A model generated the notes under the pieces. That model had not been told where the DNA came from. It saw only the letters and a program-made list of their open reading frames with translations, and did not search any database. From positions 104,495 to 168,494 of the forward strand of contig JANQLY010000003.1 in the NCBI GenBank assembly GCA_028280345.1: a DNA stretch of 64,000 nt, given 5' to 3'. Made by a program: the position numbers and the translations under genes. Source of the stretch: Pseudomonadales bacterium. GTDB lineage: Bacteria; Pseudomonadota; Gammaproteobacteria; Pseudomonadales; UBA7239. Positions 27,520 to 35,742 of this stretch are shown here, one piece after another. The first letter of the stretch is position 1. Each line of letters begins with the position of its first letter.

Positions 27520-29500
27520 TCAGGGTGTACAAGCGAGCAGGGTTGTTTGGTTGCTGCTGGCTTTGCTGGGCTGTTATCTGCTCGGTTGGTTGTATCCGAC
27601 CTTGTGGTGGGCGAGTAATTCCCTCGCGTTTATTCCGCCGCTTGCAAGTATTGTTCTGCTACTGATTGTAGTTGCTGTATTGATTGATAAATGGTCGATA
27701 CAGAAAGGTTGTCTGTCTCTCATGCGCGGATTTGTGCAATTACCCTATCCGGCTGTACTCCTTTTTAATCTCATTGTGTCGGGTCTTGCGGGTTATATGT
27801 TTTTGATTAATCCGATTGTAATTGATGGGCTGGGAGATGTGCTGCGCTTTGAGGGCTCCTTTTCCGGGCCTGATGGTGAATTTAAACAGTCCTATCTCAA
27901 CACATTGTTGAGCTGGAATATTCTCGATTTTCAAAACGGTGAGCGCACGGTATTAAATCTTGCGCACTTTATGTCTGCTATCTTTGAGGTGGATCCGCGA
28001 CGTGCTTTTGAGTGGTTGTCGGCGGGTAGTGGTGCGTTGTTTGTGTTTTTTGTGTTGAGTTTTGCGCGGATTTATAGCAGCGATGCGCGTGTCAGTCTAT
28101 CAATCCTGTTAATGGGCTTGCTGGCGCCGGTGTGCTGGATGTTCTTCGGTCATATGGAAATCTATGCGCCGACTATTGTGCTGGTATTTGCTTATGTGGC
28201 GTTGTTGCTGCTGTTTTTTAACAAACCTTCCGCAGGCAAGTTACTGCTGCTGTTGGTGTTGCTCTATTTATGTATACGTTTCCATACGGTGAATTATTTA
28301 CTCGTGCCAACTTTTGTGATGGCCACTATGAAGTTTTTCTACCGTGATGATTCAGCTGTTTTGGCGCGACTCAACTGGAAAAATACCGTTTATGGCCTTT
28401 TTGTGCCTGTTGCTCTGGCGGGCAGTTGGCTTTACTTTTTTAAATTTGAGGACTACAAGGACCCACGCCTGCTTGCGCCACTCAAGGAACAGATATTTTT
28501 GCCCATGTTATCACCGATGGCACCACTGGATCGTTATAACCTGTTTTCGACGGCTCATTTATTTGATACGGCGGTTTATTTGTTGTTGCTATCAGCGGCA
28601 GCATTTTTTGTCGTGCTCGCAGCAGCGCTGTGTTGTTTCAGGCTGGTGCGCTGGAATGAATTAAAAGTGCTCAGTCTGGGCTCAACCCTGATTCTCTACC
28701 TGGTGTTTTATTTTGTGTTGAACCCGCTGTTGGGTATGCCGTTGGATATTGATCTGTACTCAATTCATGCGCCGTTGTTAATTTTATTTGCGGTGGTATT
28801 GCTTGAACAGTTGTCTGCAATGGAAGAGCTGGATACAAAGGGAGTAGCGAGGAATTTGTTAAAGGGTGTCATGGTTTTGTCACTGTTTACCCTGCCATTG
28901 TTATATGTGCAGCAGGATGAGCAGGCTTCGGCACAAAAATTCAAGCATCTAGGTATTCGTACGTTTCAGACTTACTGGATGGGAGCAGACCGTCCGATTT
29001 TGCTCGGTATGCTCGCAAATAATAATTCCCAGCAGCAGTTTGCAGCTTATGTCGAGAGCGTACTGCCGAAAATAGAGCCCTGGTTGCATCCGAGTCAGGA
29101 TCTTGTCTATGTCGATTTGCTGGTGCAGGTCGGTTACATCTATCGCTACAGCTATAATCGGCTCGACTTGGCATACGACTACCACCGCAAAGCGCTGCCA
29201 TACGATGAAGGGGATTTGAAAAACCGTCTTGCCTTGATGGAGCTGTCGTTTCTGCGCGGCGAGTACGATGAGGCTTACCAACACAGCGAATACCTCGTGG
29301 CAATGAAGCATCCGAATTTGCAAAAAGCGCTGCGTATTTCCATGCACTGTGCGGTGATGGCGGGGCACTACGAATCGGCGCGTTTACGGGCCGAGTCCTA
29401 TCACGAACTGTGGCCGACCGATCAGTTTATTGAGCAAGTATTACGCAAACTGGATAAAGGTCACTATGAGGAGCTGCGTCGTGCGTTTAATCCTCGCTAG
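27512..29500 (+). CDS. Membrane protein with C-terminal TPR-like tail, cassette copy 2 (candidate GT-C glycosyltransferase)
   Basis: This is a 662-residue paralogue of the protein at 18073-20088, similar over the whole length. Shared features include WW near residue 32, IDGLGDVLRFE in the first large loop (Asp105, Asp109), NGERTVLN, MFFGHMEIYAP, a PLDRYNLFSTAHLFD segment and a C-terminal TPR-like tail (YDYHRKALPYDEGDLKNRLALME). About eleven membrane helices are predicted. It is coupled to the upstream GT2 by an 8-bp overlap, which supports a sugar-transfer function because the GT2 would supply the lipid-linked donor. The downstream cyclase starts inside its last 35 bases. The family is otherwise uncharacterised, so the enzyme assignment remains a hypothesis. 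Confidence 0.6.
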   Translation: MINQGVQASRVVWLLLALLGCYLLGWLYPTLWWASNSLAFIPPLASIVLLLIVVAVLIDKWSIQKGCLSLMRGFVQLPYPAVLLFNLIVSGLAGYMFLINPIVIDGLGDVLRFEGSFSGPDGEFKQSYLNTLLSWNILDFQNGERTVLNLAHFMSAIFEVDPRRAFEWLSAGSGALFVFFVLSFARIYSSDARVSLSILLMGLLAPVCWMFFGHMEIYAPTIVLVFAYVALLLLFFNKPSAGKLLLLLVLLYLCIRFHTVNYLLVPTFVMATMKFFYRDDSAVLARLNWKNTVYGLFVPVALAGSWLYFFKFEDYKDPRLLAPLKEQIFLPMLSPMAPLDRYNLFSTAHLFDTAVYLLLLSAAAFFVVLAAALCCFRLVRWNELKVLSLGSTLILYLVFYFVLNPLLGMPLDIDLYSIHAPLLILFAVVLLEQLSAMEELDTKGVARNLLKGVMVLSLFTLPLLYVQQDEQASAQKFKHLGIRTFQTYWMGADRPILLGMLANNNSQQQFAAYVESVLPKIEPWLHPSQDLVYVDLLVQVGYIYRYSYNRLDLAYDYHRKALPYDEGDLKNRLALMELSFLRGEYDEAYQHSEYLVAMKHPNLQKALRISMHCAVMAGHYESARLRAESYHELWPTDQFIEQVLRKLDKGHYEELRRAFNPR

Positions 29501-30227
29501 TCTCGTCATTCTGGGTTTATGGGCGGCACAGCCAGTGTTGGCACAACAGCCAATGGCTGAAGAGCACTATAGCCACCTGCCAGAAGTGCAAACCCAGGGG
29601 CTGGTGATAGAAAACGGTATTGTCTGGGAAAGCAGTGGCGGTTATGGACAGTCCTTTGTTGTGAAATGGGAGCTGGCAACTGGCAAGGTGCTCAGGCGTG
29701 TTGATCTGACACCACAGCTATATGCCCAGGGGTTGACGAAGTTTGGCGATCGTCTGTTCCTGTTAACCTGGAAAGCTGGCATTGCCTATGAACTGGATGC
29801 AGATACATTGACTGTGCTGCGTGAGCATCAATACGAGGGCGATGGATGGGGGCTGACAAATAATGGCACACAGCTGATTATGAGCAATGGCAGTGATCTG
29901 TTGTTGTTTCGCAACCCGGAGACTTTCGCGATTGAGTATCAGTATCGGGTAAGGCTCGTGGATACTTCATTGTACGGTTTGAACGAGCTGGAATGGGTGG
30001 AGGGCAGTATTTATGCCAACGTGCTCGACACCGATATGATCGTTCAGATTGATGAAGTAAATGGCCGGGTTGAGCGGCGTATCCGCCTTGTGTCCGTCAT
30101 CAATAGCCAGCAGGGCCAGCGCGGGCAGAGAAAACCGGGCCAGGCGAATGGTATTGCCTACGATAAGGAGAGAGGCGAATTATTGTATACGGGAAAATAT
30201 TGGCCCTTTCTTTATAAATTACAATAA
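29466..30227 (+). CDS. Exported glutaminyl-peptide cyclotransferase, cassette copy 2
   Basis: This 253-residue precursor is paralogous to the cyclase at 20100-20948. The longer open frame begins at 29430, but ATG 29466 follows AAAGGTCACT and begins a clean signal peptide (MRSCVVRLILASLV) ending PVLA, giving a mature Gln-Gln-Pro start. The beta-propeller signatures are TQGLVIENGIVWESSGG, LYAQGLTKFGDRLFLLTWK, EGDGWGLTNNGTQLIMSNGS, YGLNELEWVEGSIYANV and ANGIAYDKERGELLYTGK. It should form pyroglutamate on exported proteins beginning with Gln; the next gene encodes one. It overlaps the preceding TPR membrane gene by 35 bp, so the two are translationally linked. Confidence 0.9.
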   Translation: MRSCVVRLILASLVILGLWAAQPVLAQQPMAEEHYSHLPEVQTQGLVIENGIVWESSGGYGQSFVVKWELATGKVLRRVDLTPQLYAQGLTKFGDRLFLLTWKAGIAYELDADTLTVLREHQYEGDGWGLTNNGTQLIMSNGSDLLLFRNPETFAIEYQYRVRLVDTSLYGLNELEWVEGSIYANVLDTDMIVQIDEVNGRVERRIRLVSVINSQQGQRGQRKPGQANGIAYDKERGELLYTGKYWPFLYKLQ

Positions 30228-30302
30228 CTTAACGATTTTAATTAAAGCTACCTATAAAGAAAAGCTGGTTATTTGCTGACCATACGTTGTCTTCCTTCTT
30301 TA

Positions 30303-30331
30303 TTGTTCCTTATTGGCGCGAATGCTACGAT
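30303..30331 (+). promoter_or_regulatory. Putative promoter of the copy 2 fibre gene
   Basis: TTGTTC (30303-30308), a 17-bp spacer and TGC-TACGAT (-10 at 30326-30331), with upstream TCTTTATTGTTCCTT identical to the copy 1 promoter. It lies about 195 bp upstream of the fibre ATG, against about 75 bp in copy 1, so the 5' leader differs while the promoter is kept. The rest of the 299-bp gap (30228-30526) shows no other clear element. Confidence 0.6.
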
Positions 30332-30526
30332 ATCGCATTGGATTTTCCAGGGGCTTGTACCTGCACTGCTTTTCTCTTTTCAGGGTGGATATACCTGGAT
30401 GTTGCTTGAAGATATTTTCAGTAACTGATTGAAATACAAAGAAGAAGCAAGTAAATAGCGGTTTAAAGCCCTTATACAATTTGAACTTAACCTGTATTAA
30501 ATGAGCACCCATAGAGGACACTCACG

Positions 30527-32449
30527 ATGAAGACGACAAAAACTGAACTGAAAAAACTGGCCTCGCAAGTTGCTGGCGGTGTATTGGTGGCTGGTATCAG
30601 TTTGAACGCCTTGGCGCAAACCAATAACGAAGTCGTGGGCGGCGGTGGTAACTACTGGTGTGATGTTGAGCCTGACGGCACCTTCGGTTATGAGTGTACG
30701 GGAACTAACGCGGGTAGCTCACTATCCACCGGTGATCGCAACGTGTTGGTTGGTGACCTCGCAGGTCAAGCCTTATCCTCGGGTTCCTATAATACCTTTG
30801 TCGGTGAGAGTGCGGGTTTAAGCAGCAGCACCGGTTCAGATAATACCTTTATTGGTCATCAGGCGGGTTTTACCACCACTACCGGTACCGATAACACCTT
30901 TGTTGGTAAGCAGGCAGGTTTCTCCAACACCGCAACAGACGGTACTTTCGTTGGTACTCAGGCCGGTTACTACAACACCTCGGGTTTTGATAACACCTTT
31001 ATCGGTGAGGAAGCGGGTAAGTACAATACTACCGGTGGCGATAACACCTTTATCGGTGAGGATGCGGGTTATAACAACATTGACGGTGATGACAATACTG
31101 CGGTGGGTAGCTGGGCGCTGCGTTCCAACGCCAACGGTAAATACAACACCGCGGTAGGTTCTGAAGCGGGTTACGATATGAGTAATACGTCGATGGAAAG
31201 TATCCATGGCCTCTCGGTGCGTAACACGGTAGTGGGTCAAAGTGCGGGTACCGATATCGGTACCGGTATCGCAAATACCATGATCGGTGATAACGCGGGC
31301 CCGAATACGGAATATGCCTCCTTTAATACCTTTGTCGGTTTCCAGGCGGGTTTTGATAACAACCGTACCAATAACACCGGTGACGCTAACCGCAATACGG
31401 CACTGGGTGTTTATGCCGGTTATACCAACCGCGAAGGTGAAGACAACCTCTGGCTCGGTGCATTGGCTAATGCCGGACGCTGGAACTTTAACCAGAGCAG
31501 TGAGCTGGCCTGGTTGCGTGGCAATGCGGCAGCATGGGATCCAACCTATGATGGCAGCTCGATTACCTATGGTGACACTACGGTTAGCAGAACAACGGTA
31601 GTGGGTGCCAATTCCTCCGGTGACGAAAATGACACAACAACCCTGGGTTACCGTACACGTGCCGGTGAATTGCGCGGTACAGCGATTGGTGCATACGCAT
31701 GGTCAACCCACCAGGATGCGGTAGTTATCGGTTATGGTGCGACTTCCAAGGCGGCTGATACGGTGGTTATTGGTAGTGACTCCACCTATGGTAATACTAC
31801 TTCGATCCAGCCTAACGTCGATGCGGTCACCGCGTTGGGTACAACGTCTTATCGCTATAGCGATGTGGTCTCAAACAAACTATCGGTGAATGCCGCTGCT
31901 TCCGGGGCCGCTGAAATTGATTTGTTTGCCGATGCAGGCGCGGCTAATGATGATCAATGGACCATTACCGCAGCTAATGGCGGCAACCTGAGTATCAGTT
32001 CCTATGCCACGGGTTCCGACACCACCATGCTGACGATTGATAACACCGGTAACGCCACGTTGACCGGCAACCTGACGCTGAACTCCGATGCGCGTCTCAA
32101 GCAAAATATTCAGGATATTGCCAATGCACTCGCCATGCTCAGCGAGCTGGCAGGTAAAACCTATGAGTGGAAAGAGAATATGGGTCGCGACACCAATGTT
32201 CACTACGGTCTGCTCGCGCAGGACGTTGAGCAGGTAATTCCGGAACTGGTGGTTGAACGCGATGGCATCAAGTCGGTGGATTATGTGGGTGTTGTGCCGG
32301 TATTGATCAATGCGGTTAACGAGCTCAGTGAACAAACCGAACTACAACGTGAAACCCTTGCAACACAACAACAGCAGATTGAATTACTGAAACAACAAAT
32401 TGCCTTGCAGCAACAACAATTGAAGCAACAGGAATCTGACCAACATTAA
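30527..32449 (+). CDS. Exported repeat fibre with C-terminal S74 self-cleaving chaperone domain, copy 2
   Basis: This 640-residue paralogue of the protein at 21171-22967 has a signal peptide ending SLNALA and a mature start Gln-Thr-Asn-Asn-Glu, identical to copy 1. A short insert with two cysteines (NYWCDVEPDGTFGYECTGT) precedes the repeats; copy 1 lacks it. Seven 17-residue NTF(I/V)GxxAG units follow (about residues 88-218), then diverged repeats. The S74 chaperone has Ser520 and Lys525 in NSDARLK, then YEWKENMGRD, HYGLLAQDVEQVIPELV and a Gln-rich coiled-coil end. The expected fate is export, trimerisation and self-cleavage before Ser520, leaving the stalk; that comes from known S74 domains. 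AGAGGACA precedes the ATG. Confidence 0.85.
   Translation: MKTTKTELKKLASQVAGGVLVAGISLNALAQTNNEVVGGGGNYWCDVEPDGTFGYECTGTNAGSSLSTGDRNVLVGDLAGQALSSGSYNTFVGESAGLSSSTGSDNTFIGHQAGFTTTTGTDNTFVGKQAGFSNTATDGTFVGTQAGYYNTSGFDNTFIGEEAGKYNTTGGDNTFIGEDAGYNNIDGDDNTAVGSWALRSNANGKYNTAVGSEAGYDMSNTSMESIHGLSVRNTVVGQSAGTDIGTGIANTMIGDNAGPNTEYASFNTFVGFQAGFDNNRTNNTGDANRNTALGVYAGYTNREGEDNLWLGALANAGRWNFNQSSELAWLRGNAAAWDPTYDGSSITYGDTTVSRTTVVGANSSGDENDTTTLGYRTRAGELRGTAIGAYAWSTHQDAVVIGYGATSKAADTVVIGSDSTYGNTTSIQPNVDAVTALGTTSYRYSDVVSNKLSVNAAASGAAEIDLFADAGAANDDQWTITAANGGNLSISSYATGSDTTMLTIDNTGNATLTGNLTLNSDARLKQNIQDIANALAMLSELAGKTYEWKENMGRDTNVHYGLLAQDVEQVIPELVVERDGIKSVDYVGVVPVLINAVNELSEQTELQRETLATQQQQIELLKQQIALQQQQLKQQESDQH
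30788..31180 (+). repeat. In-frame 51-bp tandem repeats in the copy 2 fibre gene
   Basis: Seven units plus a partial one, 17 codons each except the third (16 codons), encode (D/Y)NTF(I/V)GxxAG peptides. Unit order and the short unit match those at 21345-21740, so whole-gene duplication rather than independent repeat expansion explains both. Confidence 0.8.
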
Positions 32450-32469
32450 TCAGCGACGGTATTGATGTG

Positions 32470-35469
32470 ATGAAAACACAGCTTATAAAGCAGTTTCTCA
32501 CCGCGCTGACAGGTGTGGTGATAAGCAGCGCCGCCTGGTCGGGTACTCTGACGATTAATAGTGGCGCAGTATTGGATGGAACGGGTACGCTGAACGGCGA
32601 TCTGGATGTGAAATCCGGTGGTAGTGTACAGCCGGCGGATGCGTCGACAGCGGGTTGTTTGCCAACCAGTGGTACAACCCAGGCGTTTAATTCCGGAGGT
32701 GTATTCGGCGTCCAGATTGAAGGCAACACAGCTTGTAGTGGCTACGATCAGCTACAAGTCACCGGTGGCGTGGCGCTTGGCAGCGGAACATTGAATCTGA
32801 CCGGTAGTTACACGCCAGCAAATCAGGAAACCTTTACCATTATCCAGAACGATGGAGCCGATGCGGTAAGTGGCACGTTCTCCGGTTATGCTGAAGACAG
32901 CAGTTTCTTTTTCAATAGTAAGAAAGTCTATATCACCTACACGGGTGGTGACGGTAACGATGTGGTTATCGACTATAAATTTGACTGGGATAATGATGGC
33001 AGTATTGACAGTGCTGATGCATTTGTAAACGACGCGTCAGAGACCGCTGACAGCGATGGTGACGGTGTCGGTGACAATGCCGATGCGTTTGATGCTGACC
33101 CAACGGAAAGTGTTGATAGTGATCTGGATGGGGTAGGTGATAATAAAGACTATTTCCCTAACGATATTAACCAGACGGTAACTGCTACAGCGCTGATTGA
33201 GACAGGTCGCATACAGCTCTCCGATACGATTGATAACTCCGTTGTTGGGGTAGTTACGTTGTCGAATACGTTTACAGATCCTGTAGTAGTTGCTTATATA
33301 CCGACCCGTGGTGGTAACCAGGCTGCTGATGTACGGGTGAGGAATGTTACTGGCAGCGGTTTTGATATCTTTATGCAGGAGCCGGATAATCAAAGCCATA
33401 GCGCTGAATACGCTAACTATATGGTGGTTGAGCGTGGTCATTGGACGCTATCGAATGGTGTTGTGATCGAAGCGGGTACAACGGTTACCAGTAATGCCCA
33501 TGTTGATGGTGACGATGCCAGCGGTGCTGATGCAGCAGTATTTACCACGCCGTTTTCTTCGGCACCGGTTGTGATACATACACTCAATACTTATAACAAT
33601 GCAGACTTTATGAGTAGTCGTATCGATTCAGTCACCACGACAGGTTTTAATGTTGAGCAGGAAGCGGTGGGCTCCGGTTCCGCGGTTGTCTCTGAGACGA
33701 TTGCCTGGGTTGCGTTTGATGCCGGCAATAGTTCAATTAATCATTATTTCTTCGAAGTCTCCAGCGGCAGTGATGGTACGGTCGATGGTTACGATGATGC
33801 TACCCCTCATGCGATTTCCATGAGCAGTTTTGGTTCCGTTGAGTATGAAACCTATCCGCTGTTGTTTGTGGATGGTCAGACTCTGAACGATACGGATGGT
33901 TACTGGGCTCGTGGTGCTGGTCAGGATCTGGCGCCAACCAGTCATAGTGTGTATGCCGAAGAGGGTGACCTGGGTGACGGTGAGCAAAACCACCCGGATG
34001 AAACCTTTGGTTGGGTGGCAGTGACCAGTGGCACCATGGTCTGGATTCGCGACTGGGATAATGACGGTCTCGATGATGCGCAGGATAGCGATGATGATGG
34101 TGATGGTATCCCTGATGTTTCAGATACTTTCCCCTATGATGCAACTGAAACAGCTGATAATGACAATGATGGTATCGGTGATAATGCCGACCCCGATGAT
34201 GATAACGATGGTTATTCCGACAGTGATGAAACGGACAACGGTACAGATCCGCTCAACAATGCGAGTGTGCCGGCTGACAACGACGGTGATTTTATCTCTG
34301 ACCTGAATGACAGCGATGATGATAACGATGGTATGCCGGATACCTTTGAAACTACTTACGGTTTGAACCCTCTGGTTGATGATGCGTCACTGGATGGAGA
34401 TGGTGATTTGTACACCAACCTGGATGAGTATCTGAATGGTACAGATCCGACGGTATTTGATAGCCGTGTGGTCAGGAATGACCAGCAAGCCGATGGTGAT
34501 GGCGATATTATCTTCCAGGAGTCTGGCACTGGCTCAGTGACACTCTGGCTGATGCAGGATGCATCGTTGTCCTCTGCGGTATGGCTGGGTGTCCACGGTA
34601 CGGGTACTGTGTCAGCAATTGCCGATACCGACGGTGATCTCGATGCCGATATTGTCTTCCAGAAAGCCACTAGTACCGTGACAATATGGACCATGCAGAA
34701 CGGTGCGCTGTCGGGCTCTGCGGATATTGGCTTCCAGGTGGGTTACATCCTGGCGGGCAGTGGTGATATCGACAACGACGGTGATGATGACCTGGTATTT
34801 GATAGTGGTAGCGGCGACTTTGTTGTCTGGATCATGGAAAACAACACCAGACTCAGTTCATCGTGGCTTGGCAATTGGAGCGGGCACTCCCTGATGGCAA
34901 TGGCGGATATCGACAAGGACGGTGATAAAGATATTGTTACCCAGGATGCCAGTGGTAATGTCAATGTGATTGAGCTGGAGAACGGTGCCAAGGTGGCTGC
35001 GCGCTGGCTTGGTGTCTGGGCTGGCCGTACCGTGACCGGTGTCGGTGACTCTGATAATGATGGCGATGACGATATCTTTATGGAAAATGCCGGTGATATC
35101 ATGGTTATTGAAATGGAGAATGGCAATAAGGTGATCGGTCGCTGGTTAGGTATCTGGAGTAATAATAACGTTCTGGCTATCGGTGATATTGATAACGATG
35201 GTGATGACGATTTGATCCTGCAGGATAGCGGCACAGGTTCTGTGGCCGGAATAGAAATGGAGAGCGGTGCGAAGGTCATCGGTCGCTGGCTCGGTACCTA
35301 TAGTTATACTGTGATGGGTGCGATTGATGCCGATGCCGATGGTGATATTGACCTTGTACTGCAGGATGGCTCTGGCAATGTCGCACTGCTCAAACTGCAA
35401 GGTGCCGATAAAGATGGTGGGGCCGTCTGGCTTGGCAACAATGCCGGTGAGGTCAAGCTGTTTAAGTAG
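32470..35469 (+). CDS. Exported multidomain repeat protein, copy 2 (beta-strand, lectin-like insert, Ca-binding and FG-GAP-like repeats)
   Basis: The precursor has about 999 residues and a signal peptide ending SSAAWS. The N-terminal 170 residues parallel copy 1, including the Cys pair (AGCL and TACSGYDQL) and YTGGDGNDVVIDY. Unlike copy 1 it then carries about 400 extra residues. First come thrombospondin-3-like Asp-rich repeats, then two related beta-sandwich-like units (GRIQLSDTIDNSVVGVV and APVVIHTLNTYNNADFMSS, the second ending in a WVAF strand) reminiscent of H-type lectin folds. More Asp-rich repeats follow (DDDGDGIPDVSDTFPYD, DSDDDNDGMPDTFE). The last 340 residues are FG-GAP/VCBS-like blades as in copy 1. 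A start at GTG 32467 is also possible. Calcium binding and adhesion are likely but inferred. It ends before a terminator. Confidence 0.72.
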   Translation: MKTQLIKQFLTALTGVVISSAAWSGTLTINSGAVLDGTGTLNGDLDVKSGGSVQPADASTAGCLPTSGTTQAFNSGGVFGVQIEGNTACSGYDQLQVTGGVALGSGTLNLTGSYTPANQETFTIIQNDGADAVSGTFSGYAEDSSFFFNSKKVYITYTGGDGNDVVIDYKFDWDNDGSIDSADAFVNDASETADSDGDGVGDNADAFDADPTESVDSDLDGVGDNKDYFPNDINQTVTATALIETGRIQLSDTIDNSVVGVVTLSNTFTDPVVVAYIPTRGGNQAADVRVRNVTGSGFDIFMQEPDNQSHSAEYANYMVVERGHWTLSNGVVIEAGTTVTSNAHVDGDDASGADAAVFTTPFSSAPVVIHTLNTYNNADFMSSRIDSVTTTGFNVEQEAVGSGSAVVSETIAWVAFDAGNSSINHYFFEVSSGSDGTVDGYDDATPHAISMSSFGSVEYETYPLLFVDGQTLNDTDGYWARGAGQDLAPTSHSVYAEEGDLGDGEQNHPDETFGWVAVTSGTMVWIRDWDNDGLDDAQDSDDDGDGIPDVSDTFPYDATETADNDNDGIGDNADPDDDNDGYSDSDETDNGTDPLNNASVPADNDGDFISDLNDSDDDNDGMPDTFETTYGLNPLVDDASLDGDGDLYTNLDEYLNGTDPTVFDSRVVRNDQQADGDGDIIFQESGTGSVTLWLMQDASLSSAVWLGVHGTGTVSAIADTDGDLDADIVFQKATSTVTIWTMQNGALSGSADIGFQVGYILAGSGDIDNDGDDDLVFDSGSGDFVVWIMENNTRLSSSWLGNWSGHSLMAMADIDKDGDKDIVTQDASGNVNVIELENGAKVAARWLGVWAGRTVTGVGDSDNDGDDDIFMENAGDIMVIEMENGNKVIGRWLGIWSNNNVLAIGDIDNDGDDDLILQDSGTGSVAGIEMESGAKVIGRWLGTYSYTVMGAIDADADGDIDLVLQDGSGNVALLKLQGADKDGGAVWLGNNAGEVKLFK

Positions 35470-35491
35470 TACTTATGCAGTTAATAACATA

Positions 35492-35518
35492 AAGGGTCAG
35501 CCATGCTGGCCCTTTTTT
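35492..35518 (+). terminator. Rho-independent terminator of cassette copy 2
   Basis: AAGGGTCAGC, a CAT loop, GCTGGCCCTT and a T-run form a 10-bp stem with one T-G pair, 22 bp after the stop codon. Confidence 0.85.
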
Positions 35519-35597
35519 ATTGAACCATGCAAGGTTCCGGGAAAATATAAGTTGAATCAATTCCTGCTACTTTTCGAGAGATAAAAATATCCACCCT

Positions 35598-35616
35598 ATA
35601 AATGATAATAATTACT
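35598..35616 (+). promoter_or_regulatory. Fur-box-like site upstream of the imelysin gene
   Basis: AATGATAATAATTA within an A/T-rich stretch matches 13 of 19 positions of the classical Fur consensus (GATAATGATAATCATTATC), including nine in a row. It lies about 145 bp upstream of an imelysin gene, a family usually induced by iron starvation, so Fur repression is likely. Confidence 0.6.
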
Positions 35617-35742
35617 ATTTACAATAAATAACCTCTCGGATAGTATGCACATCATTCGCGTGCGGTCGGAGTGTTTGAAGCTGTGTACACGACGCTATTC
35701 AAACCTGGCCTTAATGTTATGACTGAAATCGAGGGTGGCATA

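Noticed and set aside
21345..31180. CRISPR-like periodic repeats
   Set aside because: The 51-bp units are contiguous, in frame, degenerate at third positions and have no spacers; they encode protein repeats.
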